DNA of 64,000 bases from Paraburkholderia sp. Ac-20340 (GCF_017104965.1 NZ_JAAGPR010000022.1:62001-126000); one strand, 5' to 3'. Shown: positions 52,743 to 63,200, numbered from the stretch's first letter. The notes: generated by a model not told the origin, from the sequence alone. A program made the numbers and translations.

Positions 52743-55700
52743 TTACGCATCCACCGTGTCGGGCGTATGGCGCGCGTTGTCCTTCTGCGCCACGTGAATC
52801 TTGCCGCCCGCAAGCGTGCGCAACACCACGTAGAACACCGGCGTGAGCAGCAGACCGAACGCGGTCACGCCCAGCATGCCGAAGAACACCGCAATCCCCA
52901 TCGCATGGCGCATTTCCGAACCCGCCCCCGACGACAGCACGAGCGGCACCACACCCATGATGAATGCGATCGACGTCATCAGAATCGGGCGCAGACGCAG
53001 GCGGCTCGCTTCGATCGCCGCGGACAGCGGCGTATGGCCGTCATGCTCCAGTTCGCGGGCGAATTCCACGATCAGAATCGCGTTCTTCGACGCCAGCCCC
53101 ACCAGCACCATCAAGCCGATCTGCGTGAAGATGTTGTTGTCGCCCTGTGTGAGCCACACGCCGGTCAGCGCACACAGCACGCTCATCGGCACGATCAGGA
53201 TCACGGCGAGCGGCAGCGTCAGGCTTTCGTACAGCGCGGCCAGCACGAGGAACACCAGCAGCACGCTGATCGGGAACACCCAGACGCCGGCATTGCCCGC
53301 GAGCACCTGCTGATACGTGAGGTCGGTCCATTCGAACTTCACGCCGCGCGGCAGCACTTCCGCCGCGATGCGTTCGGCCGCGGCCTGCGCCTGACCCGAC
53401 GAATAACCCGGCGCGGGACCGCCGTTGATATCCGCTGCGGTGTAGCCGTTGTAACGCACCACCATTTCGGGGCCGTACGTGGGCGACACCGTCACCAGCG
53501 ACGAGAGCGGCACCATATCGCCAGCGGCGTTACGCGTCTTCAGTTGCAGGATGTCGTCGGCCTTCTGGCGGAACGGCGCATCGGCCTGCACACGCACCTG
53601 ATAGACGCGTCCGAAGCGGTTGAAGTCGTTCACATACAGCGAGCCCAGGTAAATCTGCATCGTGTCGAACACATCCGTCACCGGCACGCCAAGCTGCTTG
53701 GCCTTGGTGCGGTCGAGATCGACATTCAGCTGCGGCACGTTGATCTGATAGTTCGAGAACGTCGGGCCCAGCTCTTTGGTCTGCGACGCGCGCTTCACAA
53801 AGTCCTGCGTCGCGCGGTTGAGCGCTTCATAACCGAGCGCACCGTGATCCTCCAGCTGCAACTTGAAACCGCCAAGCGTGCCGAGACCGAGCACCGGCGG
53901 CGGCGGGAACACGGCGATAAACGAGTCCTTGATCGCGCCGTATTGCTGATTCAGCGCGCCCGCAATCGCACCTGCGGACAAAGCCTTGCCCTTGCGCTCC
54001 TTGAACGGCTTGAGCGTGACGAACACAATGCCCGCGCTCGAACTATTCGTGAAGCCGTTCACCGAAAGACCCGGGAACGCCACGGCGCTTTCCACGCCAG
54101 GCTGCTTCAGCGCGATCGAACTCATCTCGCGAATCACGTTTTCCGTGCGATCGAGCGAGGCACCGTTCGGCAACTGCGTGAAGGCGATCAGATACTCCTT
54201 GTCCTGCGCGGGCACGAAACCGCCCGGCACGATACGCGCCATCAACACGGTCGCGCCCAACAGCAGCACATAGACCACGAGCATCGCGCCCTTGCGGCGC
54301 AGCACGCCATTCACGCCGCGGCCGTAGCTTTCCGAACCGCGATGGAACACCTTGTTGAAGCGCTTGAAAAAGCCGCCCAGCACGCGATTCATGCCGCGCG
54401 TCAGCCAGTCTTCCTTCGCATCGTGGCCGCGCAGCAGCAGTGCGGAAAGCGCAGGCGAGAGCGTGAGCGAATTGAACGCCGAGATCACCGTCGAAATGGC
54501 GATGGTCATCGCGAACTGCTTGTAGAACTGGCCCGTGAGACCGCTCATGAAGGCAAGCGGCACGAACACGGCCACCAGCGTCAGCGCAATGGCGATAATC
54601 GGCCCGCTCACTTCCTGCATGGCCTTATACGTGGCATCTCGCGCCGATAAACCGCTCGCGATATTGCGCTCGACGTTCTCCACCACCACGATCGCATCGT
54701 CCACCACGATGCCGATTGCCAGCACCATGCCGAACAGCGACAACGCATTGATCGAGAAACCAAACGCCAGCAGCAACGAAAACGTCCCCACAATCGACAC
54801 CGGCACGGCAATCAGCGGAATGATCGACGCGCGCCACGTTTGCAGGAACACGATCACCACGACCACGACCAGCGCAATCGCTTCGAGCAGCGTATGCACC
54901 ACGGCCTCGATACTCGAGCGCACGAACTGCGTCGGGTCATAGACGATCTTGTAGTCCACGCCTGCGGGCATGTCCTGCTTGAGGTCCTTCATCGCCGCGC
55001 GCACCTGTTCGGAAATCGCGAGCGAATTTGCACCCGGCGCCTGATTGATTGCGAGCGCAACGGCCGGTTTGTTATCGAGCAGCGAACGCAGGCCATATTC
55101 CGAAGCGGCCAGTTCGATACGCGCGATATCGCGCAGATAGGTCACGCCGCCATCGGGATTGGTCTTGACGATGATGTCGCCGAATTCGCTTTCCGTGCGC
55201 AGACGCCCGCGCGCATTCACGTTCAGTTGCAGCGGCGTGCCCGGCACGCTAGGCGATGCGCCGATCACACCGGCCGCCACCTGCACGTTCTGCTCGCGAA
55301 TCGCATTCACCACATCCTGCGCGGTGAGATTGCGCTGCGCCACCTTCTGCGGATCAAGCCACACGCGCATGGCGTAATCGCCCGAACCCCACAACTGCAC
55401 TTCGCCCACGCCCTGAATATTGGACAGGCGATCCTTGACGTTGAGCAGCGCGTAGTTGCGCAGATACGTCATGTCGTACTGGTTGTTCGGCGAGATCAGG
55501 TGAACCACCATCGTGAGCGTCGGCGAGCTTTTGATGGTGGTGATGCCCAGACGCTGCACATCCTCCGGCAGACGCGGCAAGGCCTGATTCACGCGGTTTT
55601 GCACCAGCTGCGTGGCCTTGTCGGGATCGGTGCCCAGACGGAACGTGACGGTCAGCGTGAGATTGCCGTCGCTATTGGCCTGCGACTGCATGTACAGCAT

Positions 55701-55928
55701 GTTCTCGACGCCGTTGATCTGCTCTTCCAGCGGCGCGGCCACCGCTTCGGCGATCACTTTCGGGTTCGCGCCCGGATACTGCGCGTGGACGACCACCGAA
55801 GGCGGCACGACCTCGGGGTATTCGGAGATCGGCAACTGGAACAGTGCGATCACCCCGGCCAGCAGGATCAGCACGGACAGCACGCCCGCGAAGATCGGCC
55901 GGTCGATGAAGAATTTCGATATGTTCAT
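52743..55928 (-). CDS. ceoB: RND multidrug efflux pump CeoB (BpeF)
   Basis: This 1061-residue inner-membrane pump of the HAE1 family exports drugs by proton exchange. It begins MNISKFFIDRPIFAGVLSVL and has the proton-relay acidic pair in helix 4 (AIGIVVDDAIVVVENVER) and GLASKNAILIVEFARELEHD in helix 10-11. In Burkholderia it exports chloramphenicol, trimethoprim and fluoroquinolones. It is 15 bp upstream of opcM and follows ceoA in the operon. Confidence 0.96.
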   Translation of the reverse strand: MNISKFFIDRPIFAGVLSVLILLAGVIALFQLPISEYPEVVPPSVVVHAQYPGANPKVIAEAVAAPLEEQINGVENMLYMQSQANSDGNLTLTVTFRLGTDPDKATQLVQNRVNQALPRLPEDVQRLGITTIKSSPTLTMVVHLISPNNQYDMTYLRNYALLNVKDRLSNIQGVGEVQLWGSGDYAMRVWLDPQKVAQRNLTAQDVVNAIREQNVQVAAGVIGASPSVPGTPLQLNVNARGRLRTESEFGDIIVKTNPDGGVTYLRDIARIELAASEYGLRSLLDNKPAVALAINQAPGANSLAISEQVRAAMKDLKQDMPAGVDYKIVYDPTQFVRSSIEAVVHTLLEAIALVVVVVIVFLQTWRASIIPLIAVPVSIVGTFSLLLAFGFSINALSLFGMVLAIGIVVDDAIVVVENVERNIASGLSARDATYKAMQEVSGPIIAIALTLVAVFVPLAFMSGLTGQFYKQFAMTIAISTVISAFNSLTLSPALSALLLRGHDAKEDWLTRGMNRVLGGFFKRFNKVFHRGSESYGRGVNGVLRRKGAMLVVYVLLLGATVLMARIVPGGFVPAQDKEYLIAFTQLPNGASLDRTENVIREMSSIALKQPGVESAVAFPGLSVNGFTNSSSAGIVFVTLKPFKERKGKALSAGAIAGALNQQYGAIKDSFIAVFPPPPVLGLGTLGGFKLQLEDHGALGYEALNRATQDFVKRASQTKELGPTFSNYQINVPQLNVDLDRTKAKQLGVPVTDVFDTMQIYLGSLYVNDFNRFGRVYQVRVQADAPFRQKADDILQLKTRNAAGDMVPLSSLVTVSPTYGPEMVVRYNGYTAADINGGPAPGYSSGQAQAAAERIAAEVLPRGVKFEWTDLTYQQVLAGNAGVWVFPISVLLVFLVLAALYESLTLPLAVILIVPMSVLCALTGVWLTQGDNNIFTQIGLMVLVGLASKNAILIVEFARELEHDGHTPLSAAIEASRLRLRPILMTSIAFIMGVVPLVLSSGAGSEMRHAMGIAVFFGMLGVTAFGLLLTPVFYVVLRTLAGGKIHVAQKDNARHTPDTVDA

Positions 55929-56011
55929 GGGTTGCTCTTTTATTTCGGATGACTAACTGGGTGCGAGCATCGCGCAGACGGCGCCATGCGCCATCTGCGC
56001 ATCGCTACACG

Positions 56012-57232
56012 TCAGGAAGCCTTTGCGTCCTTTGCGGGAGATTGCGTGGCCATTGCCGAAGCGGCATCGCCGTCCGGGTCGCCGTTCATCGGCACCATAT
56101 GCGAGCGCACGGCCGCGCCCGGACGCACGCGCTGCGTGCCGTTCACGACCACATGATCGCCGGCCTGCAAGCCGTCGAGAATCACACGCAGATTGCCCTG
56201 CTGGCCGCCGATCTGCACATTGCGATACGCCACCTTGCCCGTGCCATCGACCACGTAGACGTACTTCTTGTCCTGATCGGTGCCGATGGCGGCTTCGTCC
56301 ACCAGCAGCGCCGGATGCGGCGCGCTGCCGCTCACCTTGATGCGGGCGTAGAGGCCCGGCACGAGCGCGCCATCGGCGTTATCGAAGCGCGCACGCACAC
56401 GGATCGTGCCCGACGACGTATCGAGCCGGTTATCGACCGATTCGATCGTGCCCGAGCGCGAATAACCCGTTTCGTTCGCAAGACCCAGATCCACCGGCAC
56501 CTTCGAGCCATCCTTCATGCGGCTGATGTAGTCGAGATAGGTTTGCTCGTCGGCGTCGAATTCGGCGTAGATCGGCGAAACCGACACCAGCGTCGTGAGC
56601 GGCGGCGCGCTCGCACCTGCCGATACCACATTGCCCACGGTGATTTCCGCGCGCGAAACACGACCCGCAACCGGCGCGACGATGCGCGTGAAGCCGAGGT
56701 TGATCTGCGCGGCTTCGAGCGCGGCCTGCGCGGCCTTCAGGTTCGCGTTCGCCTCGCGCGACGCGTTCTGCTTCTCGTCGTAATCGCGTTTGGCGATGGC
56801 GTTATCGCCAATCAGGCGTTGCGCGCGCTCCCAGTCGCTTTGCGCGTAGCCGGTGCGCGCCTGCGCGGCGGCCAGTTGCGCGGCGGCCTGATCGACGGCT
56901 GCCTGATACGGACGCGGATCGATCACGAACAGCGTGTCGCCCTTCTTCACGAGCGCGCCATCACGGAAGTTCACCGAAACAATCGTGCCCGAGACCTGAG
57001 GTCGGACATCGACTTTTTCGACGGCTGCCAGGCGGCCCGAATAGCTCTGCCAATCGGTGATATTGCGCTTCAGCACGGCTGCGACGTCCACTTCGGGCGC
57101 GGGCGGCGCTTCGGCGGCAACAGCCGTGTGCGTGTTCAGGCGCATCGCGCCCAGAGTGCCGAGACCCGCGACGACGAGTACGGCAACGACCGCGAGCGCG
57201 ATACGCGTGCGGGAATGCGAGTTAAGTGACAT
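56012..57232 (-). CDS. ceoA: RND efflux periplasmic adaptor CeoA (BpeE)
   Basis: This 406-residue membrane-fusion protein links the RND pump to the outer-membrane channel. An N-terminal anchor (TRIALAVVAVLVVAGLGTL) is followed by barrel-sandwich halves (VDVRPQVSGTIVSVNFRDGA and LGFTRIVAPVAGRVSRAEIT) flanking a helical hairpin rich in Ala/Gln. The C-terminus is disordered. It lies 83 bp before ceoB and 69 bp after llpE. Confidence 0.95.
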   Translation of the reverse strand: MSLNSHSRTRIALAVVAVLVVAGLGTLGAMRLNTHTAVAAEAPPAPEVDVAAVLKRNITDWQSYSGRLAAVEKVDVRPQVSGTIVSVNFRDGALVKKGDTLFVIDPRPYQAAVDQAAAQLAAAQARTGYAQSDWERAQRLIGDNAIAKRDYDEKQNASREANANLKAAQAALEAAQINLGFTRIVAPVAGRVSRAEITVGNVVSAGASAPPLTTLVSVSPIYAEFDADEQTYLDYISRMKDGSKVPVDLGLANETGYSRSGTIESVDNRLDTSSGTIRVRARFDNADGALVPGLYARIKVSGSAPHPALLVDEAAIGTDQDKKYVYVVDGTGKVAYRNVQIGGQQGNLRVILDGLQAGDHVVVNGTQRVRPGAAVRSHMVPMNGDPDGDAASAMATQSPAKDAKAS

Positions 57233-57301
57233 GCCGGGCTCCAGAAAGATGAATGATTTTTTTGTTGGTTGAATACGATCTTTGGTGCGTGGCGTTCGCC
57301 A

Positions 57302-58234
57302 TCAACACGAACCGGATTCGAAACAGCAGCGGAAAAAGCGCACCGCTTCGGCCAGCGCTTCGGGATGCGCGCCAATCTGCGCGTGCGATACGCTCGGGTA
57401 ACGCATCACATGGGTGCGTACGCCCGCTTCGATCAGGCGCGTGGCGTACTTTTCCGCTTCGATATGCAGTACGTCGTTTTGCGCCGTGACGATGAACGTC
57501 GGCGGCAAGCCCGCCAGACGCGTGCACTCCAGCGGTGCAGCGTAAGGGTGCATCCGCTGCGCGGCTTCGGGCAGATAAGCGCGATAACAGGCCGCGCATT
57601 CGCTCGCCGAAATATCGGAAGCGAGGCGCGCTTCGTCGCCCAGACGCGTGAGGCTGGGGTCGAGCATCGGCGCGAACAGGGCCTGCGCGGCGAGCTTCAC
57701 GTCGCCGCGATCACGGCCGATAAACGCGAGCACATTGGCGATCTGGCCGCCCGCATCGTGTCCCGCCGCGACAATGCGTTTAGCGCTGCCGCCAAAGGCG
57801 CGCGCCCGCGTGAGCACCCATTGCGCGGCGCGATGCGCGTCTTCGGGCGCGGCCGGAAACGGAAACTGCGGCGCCAGCGAATAACCCACCGACACCACCA
57901 GCGCCGGTAAGCGTTCTGCGAAAAAGCGGCTGGCTTTTTCCGCATCGTCGAGCGTGCCGCGCACGAAACCGCCGCCATGAAAATAGAGCAGCACCGGCAG
58001 ATTGGTCGCGCCCTGCGGACGATAAAGCCGCAATACGATGTCCTGCGCGTGGCCTTCGATCGTCACTTCGCTGACCTCGATGGCTGCGGCGCGGGCCTTC
58101 GGCGCAGGCGCCGCAGCCAGTCTGCGCGCGGGCGTGGCTTGCGCCGGTGCAACATCGGGCGCCACTTCGGCAGCCACGTCAGGCGCGGCCTGATCGGCGG
58201 AATTCCACGGGGTCGAACGTTTAAAGGCATCCAT
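57302..58234 (-). CDS. llpE: Lipase-like alpha/beta hydrolase LlpE with Asp nucleophile position
   Basis: This 310-residue protein resembles hormone-sensitive-lipase-type hydrolases. The oxyanion motif HGGG (86-89) in LLYFHGGGFVRGTLDDAEKA is present, as are the triad Asp (D254 in AQNDVL) and His (H284 in SVSHAQIG). The usual G-x-S-x-G is replaced by G-H-D160-A-G, so the nucleophilic Ser is Asp. It is the first gene of the ceo operon, as in B. cenocepacia, where its role in resistance is unclear. An Ala/Pro-rich lead covers residues 15-50. Start ATG at 58234; an ATG 15 bp upstream is possible. Confidence 0.88.
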   Translation of the reverse strand: MDAFKRSTPWNSADQAAPDVAAEVAPDVAPAQATPARRLAAAPAPKARAAAIEVSEVTIEGHAQDIVLRLYRPQGATNLPVLLYFHGGGFVRGTLDDAEKASRFFAERLPALVVSVGYSLAPQFPFPAAPEDAHRAAQWVLTRARAFGGSAKRIVAAGHDAGGQIANVLAFIGRDRGDVKLAAQALFAPMLDPSLTRLGDEARLASDISASECAACYRAYLPEAAQRMHPYAAPLECTRLAGLPPTFIVTAQNDVLHIEAEKYATRLIEAGVRTHVMRYPSVSHAQIGAHPEALAEAVRFFRCCFESGSC

Positions 58235-58262
58235 ATCGAAACGGCGCAAAGCGCGAAAGTAA

Positions 58263-58332
58263 ATTCGAATGGTGCGAATTGTGGGTTCGGCAGACTTGCA
58301 AATAAATGCCTATAATCCGGCAACACAATTCG
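58263..58332. promoter_or_regulatory. CeoR operator region
   Basis: Between llpE and ceoR lie AATTCG-N7-CGAATT (58263-58281) and, farther on, CACAATTCG (58324-58332), which is the exact reverse complement of CGAATTGTG (58276-58284). Three AATTCG half sites with this arrangement suit a tetrameric LysR protein. A TATAAT (58312-58317) for ceoR lies within. Binding is inferred. Confidence 0.6.
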
Positions 58333-58425
58333 GCGCACCTGAACAATGTGTTTCCTTTAGTCGCCCTGGCCTCGCTTTTGCGGGGCGCCGCGCGGCGTGC
58401 GTCCGATGTCTTTTGGAGAGTGGTA

Positions 58426-59430
58426 ATGGACCGCCTTCAGGCCATGCAGGTGTTCACCCGCGTCGTGGACACCAACAGCTTCACCCGCGCCGCGGAAACG
58501 CTCGACATGCCGCGCGCCTCGGTCACGACGATCATCCAGAATCTCGAAGCGTTCCTTGGCGTGCGTCTCATGCATCGCACCACGCGCCGCCTCTCGCTCA
58601 CGCCGGATGGCGCCGCGTACTACGAGCGCTGCGTGCGCATTCTTGCGGATGTCGAAGAAACCGAGCTGACGTTCCAGGACCGCAACCGCAAACCGCATGG
58701 CAAGCTGCGCATCGACATGCCGGGTTCGATCGGACGCCTGATCGTCATTCCCTCGCTGTGCGAATTCCACACACGCTACCCGGATATCGACCTGCAACTG
58801 GGCTTGACCGATCGCCCCGTCGACCTGCTGCAGGAAGGCGTGGATTGCGTGGTGCGCGTGGGCGCGCTGCAGGATTCGTCGCTGGTGGCGCGCCGGATCG
58901 GCCTGTTTGAAGGGGTTTCGTGCGCCGCGCCCGCGTATCTGGAGCGCAGCGGCACGCCCACCACGCTCGAAGAACTGGCCGAGCATCGCGCCGTGAATTA
59001 CTTTTCGAGCCGCACGGGCCGCGTGATCGACTGGGCTTTTCTTGTCGATAACAAGGAAGTCGAGGTCAAGCTCAAGAGCATGGTGTCGGTGAACGATGCG
59101 GATGCCTACGTAACCTGCGGTATCGAAGGCTTCGGGCTGATCCAGGCGCCGCGCTACATGGTGCTGCCGTATCTGAAATCGGGCGAACTCGTCGAGGTGC
59201 TGCCCGACTACAAACCGCTGCCGATGCCGATTTCCGCGGTCTATCCGCACAGCCGCCATCTCTCGCCGAAAGTGCGTGTTTTCGTCGACTGGATCGCGGA
59301 AGTGTTCGACCGTTGCCCGCTGCTTTCGGGCCGCGCATCGCTCGACAAAACCTGCACGCTGCGCACGCTGGAAGAGCGCGAATCCGCGCCGAATCTGGAA
59401 ACGCCGGTCATTACGGAGTGGGCTGCCTGA
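58426..59430 (+). CDS. ceoR: LysR-type regulator CeoR (BpeT)
   Basis: This 334-residue activator has the LysR helix-turn-helix (MDRLQAMQVFTRVVDTNSFT, ASVTTIIQNLEAFLGVRLMH) and a periplasmic-binding-like effector domain. It is divergent from llpE-ceoA-ceoB-opcM. In Burkholderia the homolog responds to salicylate or chloramphenicol-type inducers, and mutations in it raise efflux. The ATG at 58426 follows GGAGAG; longer reading is not conserved. Confidence 0.92.
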   Translation: MDRLQAMQVFTRVVDTNSFTRAAETLDMPRASVTTIIQNLEAFLGVRLMHRTTRRLSLTPDGAAYYERCVRILADVEETELTFQDRNRKPHGKLRIDMPGSIGRLIVIPSLCEFHTRYPDIDLQLGLTDRPVDLLQEGVDCVVRVGALQDSSLVARRIGLFEGVSCAAPAYLERSGTPTTLEELAEHRAVNYFSSRTGRVIDWAFLVDNKEVEVKLKSMVSVNDADAYVTCGIEGFGLIQAPRYMVLPYLKSGELVEVLPDYKPLPMPISAVYPHSRHLSPKVRVFVDWIAEVFDRCPLLSGRASLDKTCTLRTLEERESAPNLETPVITEWAA

Positions 59431-59481
59431 TTTTTCAGGCGGGTTTCCGGCTGCTTTTTCAGGGGTTCCGGCCCCGTTGAA

Positions 59482-59514
59482 ACGCTCGCCAGGCAAGAGA
59501 TTGCCGGCGAGCGT
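59482..59514 (+). terminator. Hairpin after ceoR
   Basis: ACGCTCGCC and GGCGAGCGT pair, and GGCAA/TTGCC extend the stem after one bulged A, around a GAGA tetraloop. No T run follows; it may be a weak terminator or transcript-stabilising hairpin. Confidence 0.5.
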
Positions 59515-59670
59515 CGTCATTTGAAGCGCAGGGATTGTTCCGTATTTTCGACAATTCCTTTCGTATTCGGGCCGTTTATCGCGCGCGCCCATCCGCCTAC
59601 ATTTGCTCCTGTCGCCGCAGCGCCCGATTCGAAACCCGGCACTCGCGGCACCTTCACAAAGGAGCAGATC

Positions 59671-60045
59671 ATGAAACGCACTCTCGCAAGCACCCTCGCC
59701 GCTACGGTTATCGTCACGCTCGCTGCCAGCGCATCGGCGTTTGCAGGCGGTATTGGCCGCGCCGGCACGTATGGCCCGCAAGATACGACGGCGGCCACGG
59801 CGCAGGCCAACACGCAGACCACGGCACAAGTCGAGCCGGTTCTGAGCAACGACAACAGCGCACCGAAGACGCGCGCTCAAGTGAAGGCGGAAATCGTCGA
59901 GGCTTATCGCAACGGCACGCTGCCCGCGTTGAACAAGACCAGCTATCCCGAGCAAAGCCTGATTGGCCGCACGCAGGCTCAACGCATCGCGCTGCAGGAA
60001 AGCCGCGACAACGATACGACGCGCGTGGCTCGCGCCGGCGAATAA
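59671..60045 (+). CDS. DUF4148 secreted protein
   Basis: This 124-residue exported protein has a signal peptide (MKRTLASTLAATVIVTLAAS, cut after AFA) and a C-terminal DUF4148 core (KTRAQVKAEIVEAYRNGTLP, followed by SYPEQSLIGRTQAQRIALQE). AAAGGAG lies just before the ATG. It is the third DUF4148 gene of this window and has a longer linker than the others. Function unknown. Confidence 0.9.
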   Translation: MKRTLASTLAATVIVTLAASASAFAGGIGRAGTYGPQDTTAATAQANTQTTAQVEPVLSNDNSAPKTRAQVKAEIVEAYRNGTLPALNKTSYPEQSLIGRTQAQRIALQESRDNDTTRVARAGE

Positions 60046-60080
60046 CTTTGCATTAGTCCATTCGATAAGGATGCCGAATC

Positions 60081-60152
60081 ATGTCTCCGCAAAACTCGGA
60101 ACTCGATAACTGGGACGCGACCACGCCGGTGTGGACGCCATTTCGTCATTGA
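60081..60152 (+). CDS. Candidate microprotein, 23 aa
   Basis: An ATG at 60081 with AAGG upstream opens a 23-codon frame reading MSPQNSELDNWDATTPVWTP then FRH, just after the DUF4148 gene and just before the terminator at 60159. Two Trp and the acidic start are not random-looking, but at this size coding cannot be shown from the sequence. Confidence 0.25.
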   Translation: MSPQNSELDNWDATTPVWTPFRH

Positions 60153-60158
60153 AATAAA

Positions 60159-60186
60159 AAAGCGGACACCATAAGGTGTCCGCTTT
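60159..60186. terminator. Terminator between DUF4148 and adhesin genes
   Basis: A perfect 12-bp stem (AAAGCGGACACC / GGTGTCCGCTTT) with loop ATAA is preceded by AATAAAA, giving a good T run on the minus strand, 22 bp after the adhesin stop. The plus-strand side has only TTT. Confidence 0.85.
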
Positions 60187-60207
60187 GCGTTGGCGCATAT
60201 CAGTCGA

Positions 60208-63200
60208 TTACCACTGATATGACATGCCGGCGCCCACCGTCGTGCCGCCGCCAGCGCTATAACCCGCGCCCGCCTTCACCTTGAGGTTCTGGCTGATACG
60301 CGCCGATGCACCGAGCGCCGTCGCCTGATAGCCCTTGTAGTTGGCCGTGCCGACACCGACCGCAATATTCTTGCCGTGATCGACATCGGGGATCATGGTC
60401 AGCGCGGTTGCGGCGGCCACGCCGCTGTACGCGTTGCGCTGAAGGTCGCTCATGCCTGCCTGGAACTGGCGCATGTTCACGGCGTCGGTGGGCGCCTGGC
60501 CGTCGGCCACGTTGGTGATACGGCGCTCGTTGCCCTGCGACCCAACGGAAACCGTATTGGCCTGATCCGCTACCGAGTTCGCGCCGATCGCCACGGCATT
60601 GTCCGCCGTCGCCGCTGCGTTGTTGCCCATCGCCGTCGAGTTCGAACCCGAAGCCGAAGCGCCGCCGCCCTGCGCCACCGCGTTATCGCCCGTAGCCGTC
60701 GCCGCACCGCTCGACGTGTTGATCGAGATGTACTCCGAAGACGTATCGCCGATGTTCTGGATCGCCTGAGTCAGGTTCGAGACATCCTGATTCGTCTTGT
60801 AGAGTTGCGCGCCCGTTACGGCGTCGGTGCTCGTTTCCGAAAGCACGGCGTCCGAGAGATTCGTGAGTTGCACCGTCATGCCCGCATTGCCCAGCGAGAC
60901 CTTGTCGTGCGCCGGCGAATCGTACTGCACCGCATTCGCCACACCGCCCGCCACGTTGTTGACCTGCGTTTCGATGCTCGACACGCGGCTGTCGATGTTG
61001 GTCAGCGCGCTGCCCATATTCGTGTACGTGCTGCCGCCGATGGTGTAGGTCGGGCCGGTGATCGTGCCGTCCGCGTTGACGGTCGAACCGCCGCCCAGTG
61101 CGTTCGCTGTGGAGTTTGCCACCGCGTAAAGCTGTGCGCCGTTCACGGCATCGGCGCTCGATGCATTCACCGCGCCTGCCGAAATACCCGTGAGCTTGCG
61201 GGTGCCCGCCGTGCCGGTGAAGTCGACGACCGTGCCATCCAGACTCTTCGCCACCGTGATGTCTTGCGTCGTCGCGTCCTGCTGAACGAGGCCAACGACG
61301 CTATTGTTGATGTTGTTTGTCAGGTTGCTGAGGTCGGTCGTGTTCTGCGTTACGCGGGCGTCCAGGTTCGTGATCGCCGACGTGTTGCTGCCAGTCTGCT
61401 GATTGGTCGCGAAGAGTTGCGAACCGTTCACGGCGTCCGTGCTCGACGCGCTGACGCCGCCTGCGGCCACGTTGCGCAGCATCACCGGCGCGATCGCGCC
61501 CACGCCGCCCAGCGTCACCGAGGTGTGTGCGATCGAGTCGTACACCAGCGCATCGGCCATCGTGCCGTTGAGGTTCGTGATGTTGCTGTTGATGGCGGCG
61601 ATATCCTGGGAGTTCTGCGAAACGCGCGAATCCAGATTCGTGATCGACGTGGTGTTGCTGCTGACCTGGGTGTTGGTCGCGTAGAGTTGCGAACCGTTCA
61701 CGGCGTCGGTGCTGGATACGCTGAGCGAACCGGCTGCTACGTTGCGCAGCGCCACCGGCGTGCTCGCGCCCACACCGCCGAGCGTCACCGATGCATGCGC
61801 CGACGAGTCGTACGCCACCGCATCAGCCATCGTGCCGCTGATGTTCGTGATGCTGCTGGTGAGCGTCGAAATCTCCGAGCTGTTCTGCGTCACGCGGCCG
61901 TCGAGGTTGGTAATCGAGGAGGCGTTGTTCGCCACCTGCGTATTCGTCGCGTAGAGTTGCGCGCCGTTCACGGCATCGGTGCTCGATACGCCGAGCGTGC
62001 CTGCCGCGACGTTACGCAGCGCCACCGGCGTGCTCGCGCCCACACCGCCGAGCGTCACCGATCCATGCGCCGACGAGTCATACGCCACCGCATCGGCCAT
62101 CGTGCCGTTGATGTTCGTGATGCTGCTGGTGAGCGTCGAAATCTCCGAGCTGTTCTGCGTCACACGCGAATCAAGGTTCGTGACATTGCCGTTGAGCGTC
62201 GAAATATCCGAACTGTTCTGTGTCACGCGACCGTCGAGATTCGTAATCGAGGAGGTGTTATTCGCCACCTGCGTGTTCGTCGCGTAGAGTTGCGAGCCGT
62301 TCACGGCATCGGTGCTCGATACGCTGAGCGTACCCGCCGCGACGTTACGCAATGCGACCGGCGTGCTCGCGCCCACACCGCCCAAGGTCACCGATCCATG
62401 CGCCGACGAGTCGTACGACACGGCATCGGCGATCGTGCCGCTAATGTTCGTGATGCTGCTGCTGAGCGTCGAAATATCCGAGCTGTTCTGCGTCACACGC
62501 GAATCAAGGTTCGTGACATTGCCGTTGAGCGTCGAAATATCCGTGGTGTTCTGCGTCACGCGACCATCGAGGTTGGTAATCGAGGAGGTGTTGTTCGCCA
62601 CCTGCGTATTCGTCGCGTAGAGCTGCGAACCGTTCACCGCATCGGTGCTCGAAACACTAAGCGTACCGGCTGCCACGTTATGCAACGCCACCGGCGTGCT
62701 GGCACCCACTCCACCGAGCGTCACCGAGCCATGCGCCGACGAGTCATACGCCACCGCATCGGCCATTTGCCCGCTGATGTTCGTGAGATTTCCATAGATC
62801 GTCGAGATATCCACGGTGTTCTGCGTCACGCGGCCATCGAGACTCGTAATCGACGAAGCGTTGTTCGCCACCTGCGTGTTCGTCGCGTAGAGCTGCGCGC
62901 CGTTCACGGCATCGGTGCTGGATACGCCGAGCGAACCGGCTGCCACGTTATGCAACGCCACCGGCGCGCTCGCGCCCACGCCACCGAGCGTCACCGAGCC
63001 ATGTGCCGACGAGTCATACGCCACCGCATCGGCCATCGTGCCCTGCAGCGTCGTCAACTGGCCCTGGACAGACGTCATCTGACCTTGAAGCGTCGTCACC
63101 GAGCCTTGCAGATTGACAATGCCCGTCGAATTCGCCGTAACCTGCGTGTTCGTTGCATAGAGTTGCGAACCGTTCACCGCATCGGTGCTCGCTGCCGTGA

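Noticed and set aside
52767..54650. 627-codon plus-strand frame opposite ceoB
   Set aside because: Shadow of the RND pump; His/Arg/Gln-rich and without a start signal.
61421..63190. CRISPR-like periodic repeat
   Set aside because: The period (270/333 bp) and open reading frame show protein-coding stalk modules, not short palindromic repeats with spacers.
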